Source: Sphingomonas kaistensis
GTDB taxonomy: Bacteria; Pseudomonadota; Alphaproteobacteria; Sphingomonadales; Sphingomonadaceae
Assembly (NCBI RefSeq): GCF_011927725.1
Contig: NZ_JAATJC010000001.1
Coordinates: forward strand, 310,001 to 374,000
Length of the DNA: 64,000 nucleotides
Reading direction: 5' to 3'
Below, in pieces: positions 58,627 to 64,000 of this stretch (positions are counted from its first letter, which is position 1; the number at the start of each line of letters is the position of its first letter). A program made the translations under genes and the position numbers. The notes beneath the pieces were generated by a model. That model had not been told where the DNA came from. It made no database searches and worked only from the letters and a program-made list of their open reading frames with translations.

Positions 58627-59462
58627 GGGTTGATAGCGGCGAAGCAAAAGGCACGGCTGCGGCCCTGCTGCTGCACGCCGTTCTGGTCGTCGCGCTGACC
58701 ACCAGCCTGGCCAAAGTCCCCAATACGCCCGAGCCGCCGCCGGTTCAGGTCGAGTTCGTCGACAGCGACGAGGTGGCGCTGGCCGCCGCGGCCCCGACTC
58801 CCGCGACGCCGCCGCCGGCCGCCCAGGCGCCCGCGTCCGAGCCGACTCCCTCACCGCCCCAGCCACAGCCGACGCCGCTGGAGCAGGCGCCGCCGCCGCC
58901 GCCGCTGCCCTCGCCAGTCGCCCGTCCGGCCCCCGCGCCGGTGCCCCGGCCCCTTCCCACGCGCCCGGCGCCGCCGCGTCCGAGCGTGGCGCGGCCCCAG
59001 CCCGCCCGCCCCGCCCCGGCCCAGCCCCGCCCGGCACCCCCGCGCCAGTCGCGGATCGGGGACGACTTCCTGCGCGGCATCCCCTCCAGCCGCGATCTTG
59101 CCCCGCGCGAGGCGGCGGACGGCGCCGCGACCTTCAGCGCCGCGGCCAAGGCCAGCGTCGACAGCGCGATCAAGCGCCAGATCCAGCCCTGCGCCGCGCG
59201 ACAGTCGACGCTCGGCCCCGGCGCCGACCGGATCCGGGTCACCGTCAACCTGCGGCTCGACCGCTCCGGCCGGCTGTCGCGGCCGCCGTCGCTGGTCCGC
59301 ACTTCGGGCGTCGACGAGGACAATGCCAAGTTCGAGGATCTCGCCTACGACCAGGCGGTGGCGGTGTTCCGCGCCTGCTCGCCCTTGCGCCTGCCGGCAG
59401 AGCTGTACAGCACACCGCAAGGCGGATGGGGCAACATCAACCTGACCTATGCCGCGAAATGA
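58623..59462 (+). CDS. tolA: TolA-like envelope protein with Pro-rich linker
   Basis: The 279-residue protein starts with GTG overlapping the tolR stop. One N-terminal membrane anchor (TAAALLLHAVLVVALTTSLA) is followed by a long Pro/Ala-rich spacer (about residues 35-140), where the E. coli protein has a helical rod. The C-terminal domain (about 175-279) includes IRVTVNLRLDRSGRL and FRACSPLRLPAELYS, a TonB/TolA-type fold. It should link TolQR to TolB/Pal across the periplasm. Confidence 0.88.
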
Positions 59463-59473
59463 GGACGCCCGCG

Positions 59474-60781
59474 ATGAAGTGTAAACTGCTGTTGGCCATG
59501 ACGGCGCTGGTGGCGAGCCCGGCGCTTGCCCAGGGCGAGCCACCGCCGGTCGATGTCGAAGTGACCAGCGGCGGCGTCAACAGCGCGACTTCGGTCGCGG
59601 TGCCGGCCATGCCGACCGAGGCCGGCGTCGAGATGGCGCTCGGCCGCAACATCGCGGGCGTGATCGCGTCGGGCCTCAGGTCCAGCGGGCGGTTCGCGCC
59701 GCTGGGGCCGGGCGGCCTTCCCAATTACAGCGTGGCCCAGGCCGACGCACCGGCCTTCGGCGAATGGCGCGGGCTTGGCGCGCAGCAGCTCGTCACCGGC
59801 TTCGTCCGGCCGGCGGGCCCGGGCCAGATCACCGTCGGTTGCTACCTGTACGACGTCGGGGCGGGCCGCGAGCTGGTTCGCCAGGGCTTCCAGGTCACCA
59901 CCGACAATTGGCGCCGGGCGGCCAACAAATGCGCCGACGCCATCTACTCGCGCCTGACCGGAGAGGGCGGGTTTCTCGACACCCGCGTGGTGTTCGTGGC
60001 CGAGACCGGGCCGAAGAACAATCGCCAGAAGCGCATCGCGATCATGGATTCGGACGGGGCGAACCTGCGCTACCTGACCGAGGGCGAGGCGACCGTGGTC
60101 ACTCCGCGCTTCTCGCCCGACGGCCGCCGCCTCGCCTACACCAGCTACCAGGGCCGCCGCGCCCGGGTGTGGGTGCTGGACATCGCCACCGGCACCAAGC
60201 GCCTGCTGGTGCCCGGCCTCGCGCTGACCAGTGCGCCGCGCTTCTCGCCCGACGGTAATCGCATCGCCTATGCGCTGTCCGCCAACGGCAACACCGACAT
60301 CTGGGTCGCCAACGCCGACGGCAGCGGCGTGCCCCAGCGGCTGACCAGCGCGCCCGGCATCGACACCGCGCCCAGCTATTCGCCCGACGGCCGCCGGATC
60401 GTGTTCGAAAGCGATCGCGGCGGATCGCAGCAATTGTACGTGATGGACGCGAACGGATCGAATCAGCGGCGGATCAGCTTCGGCGGTCCGGCCGGCTCCC
60501 CCGCGTGGAGCCCGCGCGGCGACAAGATCGCCTTCGTCCGGGTCGGCTCGTTCCGGATCGGCGTCATGAACGCCGGTGGCGGGGGCGACCAGACGCTGAC
60601 CGACGGCTGGCAGGACGAAAGCCCGAGCTGGGCCCCCAACGGCCAGTTCGTGATGTTCAATCGCTTTACCCGTGACGGGCGCTCAAGCCTGTTTGCGGTT
60701 CCGGTCGGCGGCGGCACTGCCCGCCGCCTTCCCACTCCGCAGGACGGCTCCGACCCGAGCTGGTCCCCGCTGCAGCGCTGA
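59474..60781 (+). CDS. tolB: Tol-Pal system periplasmic protein TolB
   Basis: The 435-residue protein has a signal peptide (MKCKLLLAMTALVASPALA), an N-terminal domain (about residues 20-160) and a six-bladed propeller with repeats such as TPRFSPDGRRLAYTS, APRFSPDGNRIAYAL and APSYSPDGRRIVFES. The propeller binds Pal and peptidoglycan-free partners. The ATG at 59474, eight bases after GAGGA, is preferred over the ATG at 59459 overlapping tolA. Confidence 0.96.
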   Translation: MKCKLLLAMTALVASPALAQGEPPPVDVEVTSGGVNSATSVAVPAMPTEAGVEMALGRNIAGVIASGLRSSGRFAPLGPGGLPNYSVAQADAPAFGEWRGLGAQQLVTGFVRPAGPGQITVGCYLYDVGAGRELVRQGFQVTTDNWRRAANKCADAIYSRLTGEGGFLDTRVVFVAETGPKNNRQKRIAIMDSDGANLRYLTEGEATVVTPRFSPDGRRLAYTSYQGRRARVWVLDIATGTKRLLVPGLALTSAPRFSPDGNRIAYALSANGNTDIWVANADGSGVPQRLTSAPGIDTAPSYSPDGRRIVFESDRGGSQQLYVMDANGSNQRRISFGGPAGSPAWSPRGDKIAFVRVGSFRIGVMNAGGGGDQTLTDGWQDESPSWAPNGQFVMFNRFTRDGRSSLFAVPVGGGTARRLPTPQDGSDPSWSPLQR

Positions 60782-60792
60782 CAAGGAGAAAC

Positions 60793-61320
60793 ATGATGCG
60801 CGCACCACTGATCGTCGCCACCCTCGCCCTGAGCCTTTCGCTGACCGCCTGCGGTCGCCGCCAGGCGCCGCAGACCACGCCCCCGGCCCAGACCGGCCCG
60901 ACCGATCCGGCGGCCGGAAGCGGTGCGACCAACGACGACGTCGGGCTGGTCGAACTTCCCGGAAGCCAGGCGGCGATGGTCGCCGCGGCGGGATCGGACA
61001 CCATCTATTTCGGGACCGACAAGTCGGACGTGTCGGCGGACGCGCAGGCGACGCTGACCGCGCAGGCGCGCTGGATGCTCGCCAATCCGAACGTCCGCGC
61101 CTCGGTCGAGGGCCATGCCGACGAGCGCGGCACGCGTGAATATAACCAGGCGCTGGGGGAGCGGCGCGCACAGGCCGCCAAGCTGTTCCTGATGGCGCAG
61201 GGTGTGCCGGAAGCCCGCCTGCTGACCATCAGCTGGGGCAAGGAACGCCCGGTCGCCAACGGCACCGACGAGAGCGCCTGGGCGCAGAACCGCCGCGCCG
61301 TGACGGTGGTGGTTCGCTGA
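60793..61320 (+). CDS. pal: Peptidoglycan-associated lipoprotein Pal
   Basis: The 175-residue outer membrane lipoprotein has a lipobox LTAC (cysteine near residue 20), a Pro/Thr linker and an OmpA-like domain with IYFGTDKSDVSADAQATL and the peptidoglycan-binding SVEGHADERGTREYNQALGE. It ties the outer membrane to the wall and binds TolB. It is the last gene of the ybgC-tolQRAB-pal operon in this window; no cpoB/ybgF follows. Confidence 0.97.
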   Translation: MMRAPLIVATLALSLSLTACGRRQAPQTTPPAQTGPTDPAAGSGATNDDVGLVELPGSQAAMVAAAGSDTIYFGTDKSDVSADAQATLTAQARWMLANPNVRASVEGHADERGTREYNQALGERRAQAAKLFLMAQGVPEARLLTISWGKERPVANGTDESAWAQNRRAVTVVVR

Positions 61321-61329
61321 TCTTCCTGT

Positions 61330-61351
61330 CGCCCGGGTTTTGGCCGGGGCG
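61330..61351 (+). terminator. Possible terminator hairpin after pal
   Basis: The arms CGCCCGG and CCGGGGCG pair with one bulged G around a GTTTTGG loop, ten bases after the pal stop codon. A short TCTT follows. It is weak, but it sits between convergent genes where a terminator is expected. Confidence 0.4.
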
Positions 61352-61358
61352 TCTTGCC

Positions 61359-61664
61359 TCAGGCGGCGGCGCGCGTGGCGCCGCGACCGCTCAGCGCCAG
61401 CCAGGCCCGCGCCGCCTTCTGCGCTTCGGCGATTTCGCGGGCGGTCATCTCGATGCTGATCTCGGCGCGGCAGGCCTGCCCGCGGGTGCAGCCATTGAGC
61501 GCCGCGAGGTTGAACCACTTGTGCGCTTCGACGAGATCGACCTCGGCACCATTGCCGGTCGAATAGGTCACGCCCAGCTCGAACAGCGCATTGACGTCGC
61601 CCGCTTCCACATCGCGAAGCCGGCTCATCATCAGGAACTCCGCACCTTTTTGACCGATTGCCAT
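61359..61664 (-). CDS. Small Sel1-like repeat protein
   Basis: The 101-residue protein contains one Sel1-like repeat (ALFELGVTYSTGNGAEVDLV followed by EAHKWFNLAALNG) and a C-terminal helix (AREIAEAQKAARAWLAL). Such repeats mediate protein contacts. It has no signal peptide. It is convergent with pal, where related genomes often have cpoB, so a role near the Tol system is conceivable but not shown. Confidence 0.78.
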   Translation of the reverse strand: MAIGQKGAEFLMMSRLRDVEAGDVNALFELGVTYSTGNGAEVDLVEAHKWFNLAALNGCTRGQACRAEISIEMTAREIAEAQKAARAWLALSGRGATRAAA

Positions 61665-61733
61665 TGCTTGAACTCCCCTGTTTCGTTGCAGGCAAGCTCC
61701 CCCGTGCGGGCTATCAAATGGTTAACGCGGTAA

Positions 61734-62594
61734 TTACCACCCTACCTGTTGCTCCGAAGTGACAGGTATATTGTCGATCAGGCGTACCCCGCCGATGCTT
61801 GCGGCGGCCAGCAGGCGCATTGGTTCGCGTGGGCTTTCAAGGGGTTCGAGGCTGTCGGCATCGACCAGCGCGACATAATCCACATCGGAGAAGCCTTCCG
61901 CCCGAAGCGTCGCTTTCGCGCGCTCCAGCGCAGGTCCGACCGCCCCACCTGCGGCGATTTCCTTACCGGCAGCCTGCAAGGCGGCAGGCAAGGCGACCGC
62001 CTCCGCGCGGTGTTCCGGTGACAACAGCGCGTTGCGTGAGGACATCGCAAGCCCGTCCGCTTCGCGCACCGTGGGCTGGCCGAGGATCGCGACGCCCATC
62101 CCGAGGTCGGCCTCGACCCGGCGGATCACCGCCAGTTGCTGCCAGTCCTTTTCGCCGAAGATGGCGTGGGTCGGCCGCACCGCCAGCAGCAGCTTCGCCA
62201 CCACCGTCGCCACTCCGTCGAAATGTCCGGGGCGATGCTCGCCCTCCCACCGCTCGCTGACCCCGCGCACCGAAATGCTGGTGGCGAAGCCGTCCGGATA
62301 GAGCTGGGCCGGCGTCGGCAGCCAGACGAGGTCGCACCCCGCCGCCTCCAGCCTGGCGAGGTCTGCCTCCTCGGTCCGCGGGTAGCGGGCAAGGTCCCCG
62401 GGATCGTTGAACTGCAGCGGATTGACGAAGATGGTCGCGGTGACCCGCGCGGCGTGCTTTCTCGCCTCGGCGACCAGCGCGAGGTGCCCGTCGTGGAGCG
62501 CGCCCATGGTCGGCACCAGCGCCAGCGTGTCCCCAGCGCCACGAAGCGCCGCCACCGCCGGCTTCAGCCCTTGAAGCTCACGGATGATTTGCAC
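61734..62594 (-). CDS. panC: Pantothenate synthetase
   Basis: The 286-residue enzyme joins pantoate and beta-alanine using ATP to make pantothenate, the coenzyme A precursor. It has LALVPTMGALHDGHLALV with the nucleotide-binding HxGH motif, TIFVNPLQFNDPGDLARYPR, the FGEKDWQQL block and the GLAMSSRNALLSPEHR segment. The start is a GTG at 62594, seven bases after GGGGGA; the frame is open far upstream, but that part lies opposite mipZ and is a shadow. Confidence 0.96.
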   Translation of the reverse strand: MQIIRELQGLKPAVAALRGAGDTLALVPTMGALHDGHLALVAEARKHAARVTATIFVNPLQFNDPGDLARYPRTEEADLARLEAAGCDLVWLPTPAQLYPDGFATSISVRGVSERWEGEHRPGHFDGVATVVAKLLLAVRPTHAIFGEKDWQQLAVIRRVEADLGMGVAILGQPTVREADGLAMSSRNALLSPEHRAEAVALPAALQAAGKEIAAGGAVGPALERAKATLRAEGFSDVDYVALVDADSLEPLESPREPMRLLAAASIGGVRLIDNIPVTSEQQVGW

Positions 62595-62663
62595 CGCCGA
62601 ATCCCCCGGTTTACTTGGGTTGCAACAAGACGCGCCTCTGGCGCTACGCGGGGAAGAAACCAA

Positions 62664-63446
62664 GTGACGAGCCCACATTTCATCGTCTTCGCCAACGAAA
62701 AGGGCGGCACCGGCAAGTCGACCACCGCCGTGCACACCGCCGTTGCACTGGCCGCCGCCGGCCACCGCGTCGCCGCGCTCGACCTCGACCAGCGCCAGCG
62801 GACGACCACCCGCTATCTCGAGAACCGCGCCGCGTCGGTGCGGCGCCTCGGGGTCGAGCTGCCCCAGCCGGTGTTCCAGGTGCTCGAGGACCAGAGCGAG
62901 GAAGCGCTCGACGCCGCCATCGCCGGCCTTGCGGGCCAGGCCGACGTGCTGGTGATCGACACGCCCGGCCGCGACGACGCCGTCGCCCGCGCCGCCATCC
63001 TCAAGGCCGACACTCTGGTCACCCCGATGAACGACAGCTTCGTCGACCTCGACCTCATCGGGCAGGTCAACCCCGACACCTTCAAGGTGACCAAGCCGAG
63101 CTTCTATGCCGAGCTGATCTGGAACAGCCGCACCGCGCGGGCCAAGACCGCCGGCAAGAGCGTCGACTGGGTCGTTCTGCGCAACCGTCTCCAGCACATC
63201 GGCAGCCACAACCAGCAGCGCGTCGGCGCGGCGATGGATGAGCTTGCGCGCCGGGTTGGCTTCCGCGTCATCCCGGGCCTCAGCGAGCGCGTCATCTACC
63301 GCGAACTGTTCCCCAAGGGCCTGACCCTGCTCGACCTCAAGCAGATCGGCGACGCGGGGATCGCCCACATCGCCGCGCGGCAGGAATTGCGCGAGATGGT
63401 GGCGGGCCTCGGCCTGCCCGGCGCGGAAGCGGCCAAGGCGGCCTGA
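62664..63446 (+). CDS. mipZ: MipZ division-plane positioning ATPase (ParA family)
   Basis: The 260-residue ParA-type ATPase has the deviant Walker A KGGTGKST at the N-terminus, LDLDQRQRTTTRYL, and VIDTPGRDDAVARAAI. In alphaproteobacteria MipZ forms gradients from ParB at the poles and inhibits FtsZ polymerisation, placing the septum at midcell. The GTG at 62664 after GGGGAAG is the start; upstream frame extends into the panC promoter side and is not coding. Confidence 0.95.
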   Translation: MTSPHFIVFANEKGGTGKSTTAVHTAVALAAAGHRVAALDLDQRQRTTTRYLENRAASVRRLGVELPQPVFQVLEDQSEEALDAAIAGLAGQADVLVIDTPGRDDAVARAAILKADTLVTPMNDSFVDLDLIGQVNPDTFKVTKPSFYAELIWNSRTARAKTAGKSVDWVVLRNRLQHIGSHNQQRVGAAMDELARRVGFRVIPGLSERVIYRELFPKGLTLLDLKQIGDAGIAHIAARQELREMVAGLGLPGAEAAKAA

Positions 63447-63498
63447 TCTTTCCCGCCCTCGCCGCAACCTTCCTCAACTCTCCTCGTTCGGGGGCGAC

Positions 63499-64000
63499 AT
63501 GACCCACAGCTTCGATCCCACCATCCTCCGCGAATATGACATCCGCGGCATCGTCGGCCGCACCCTCCACGAGGAGGACGCCTATGCGCTCGGCCGCACC
63601 TTCGCGGCGCAGGGGCAGGAGATGGGGGCAAGGAAGCTCGCCGTCGGCCGCGACGGGCGCGAGCATTCGCCGCGGCTGGAAGAGGCACTGGTCCGCGGCC
63701 TGACCGAAGGCGGAATGGACGTGGTCCGCGTCGGCGAGGGGCCGTCGCCGATGCTCTACTGGGCGGTGTCCGAACTCGATGTCGACGGCGGCATCCAGAT
63801 CACCGGCAGCCACAATCCGGCCGACTATAACGGCTTCAAGATGCTGCTTCCGGGCGGCAGCGTGTTCGGCTCGGCAATCAAGGCGCTCGGCGCCCGCGCC
63901 GCCGAAGGCCGCTGGACCGAGGGCGAGGGAAAAATCACCGACGAGGACGTGATGGACCGCTACGTCCAGCGCCTGGTCGAGGACTTCAAGGGCGGCGCGT
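63499..64000 (+). CDS. Phosphomannomutase/phosphoglucomutase, 5' part
   Basis: The frame runs off the right edge after 167 residues of a usual 460. The start THSFDPTILREYDIRGIVG and the catalytic serine motif ITGSHNPADYNG mark the alpha-D-phosphohexomutase family (ManB/AlgC type). It interconverts hexose-6-phosphate and hexose-1-phosphate for GDP-mannose or UDP-glucose synthesis, useful for polysaccharide precursors. The ATG at 63499 follows GGGGGC. Confidence 0.93.
   Translation, partial: MTHSFDPTILREYDIRGIVGRTLHEEDAYALGRTFAAQGQEMGARKLAVGRDGREHSPRLEEALVRGLTEGGMDVVRVGEGPSPMLYWAVSELDVDGGIQITGSHNPADYNGFKMLLPGGSVFGSAIKALGARAAEGRWTEGEGKITDEDVMDRYVQRLVEDFKGGA

Noticed and set aside
62136..62663. 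N-terminal extension of mipZ from an upstream start at 62136
   Set aside because: The extension is antisense to panC; the GTG at 62664 has a good ribosome-binding site and gives the family-length protein.

Overview
The window looks like chromosomal DNA of an alphaproteobacterium of the Sphingomonadales (Sphingomonas-like). The grounds are high GC with strong G/C third-position bias, a MipZ-type ParA ATPase, a GapR/DUF2312 protein, a glutathione-dependent formaldehyde pathway, a Sphingomonas-style autotransporter, many GTG/TTG starts, and a polysaccharide locus next to a type I secretion system, as in sphingan producers. This placement is inference from gene content; no rRNA or tRNA gene was seen.

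Region 1 (1-23 kb) is an exopolysaccharide/capsule locus. It starts inside a priming sugar-phosphate transferase and continues with a CpsF-type glycosyltransferase, a SleB-type wall hydrolase, a Wzx-like flippase and, on the minus strand, an O-antigen ligase/polymerase-like membrane protein. Next come a 1051-residue secreted protein (GH74-like propeller, two Ig-like domains, RTX C-terminus) and its type I secretion ATPase and HlyD adaptor. Three glycosyltransferases, a GT-A-like protein, a Gfo/Idh/MocA-SDR fusion protein, a decayed acyltransferase, a DUF1996 protein and a TolC-type channel with a SPOR domain complete the locus. The stretch from about 16.8 to 19.8 kb is richer in A/T and holds gene fragments, so it looks rearranged.

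Region 2 (23-34.4 kb) is mixed: 6-phosphogluconolactonase, a large autotransporter, a formaldehyde detoxification cluster (frmA, a VOC protein, fghA), a stand-alone secretin, a secreted subtilisin-like protease, an SDR and a methyltransferase.

Region 3 (34.5-42.2 kb, minus strand) is the propionyl-CoA to succinyl-CoA module: pccB, mce, a small membrane protein, methylmalonyl-CoA mutase, a secreted esterase, another small membrane protein and pccA. Several genes overlap by 4 bp.

Region 4 (42.4-48.8 kb) holds a glycosyltransferase fused to UDP-galactopyranose mutase, a GH43 enzyme, a convergent clan GH-A hydrolase, a histidine phosphatase and an NAD(P)HX dehydratase. It suggests a pentofuranose/galactofuranose glycan function.

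Region 5 (48.8-64 kb) is mostly core genome: pyk, gapR, YbjQ, DUF1003, YebC, ruvC-ruvA-[GIY-YIG-like gene]-ruvB, a DUF3089 hydrolase, an XRE regulator/membrane pair with repeats at its promoter, the ybgC-tolQ-tolR-tolA-tolB-pal envelope operon, a Sel1-repeat protein, panC, mipZ and the start of a phosphomannomutase/phosphoglucomutase gene.
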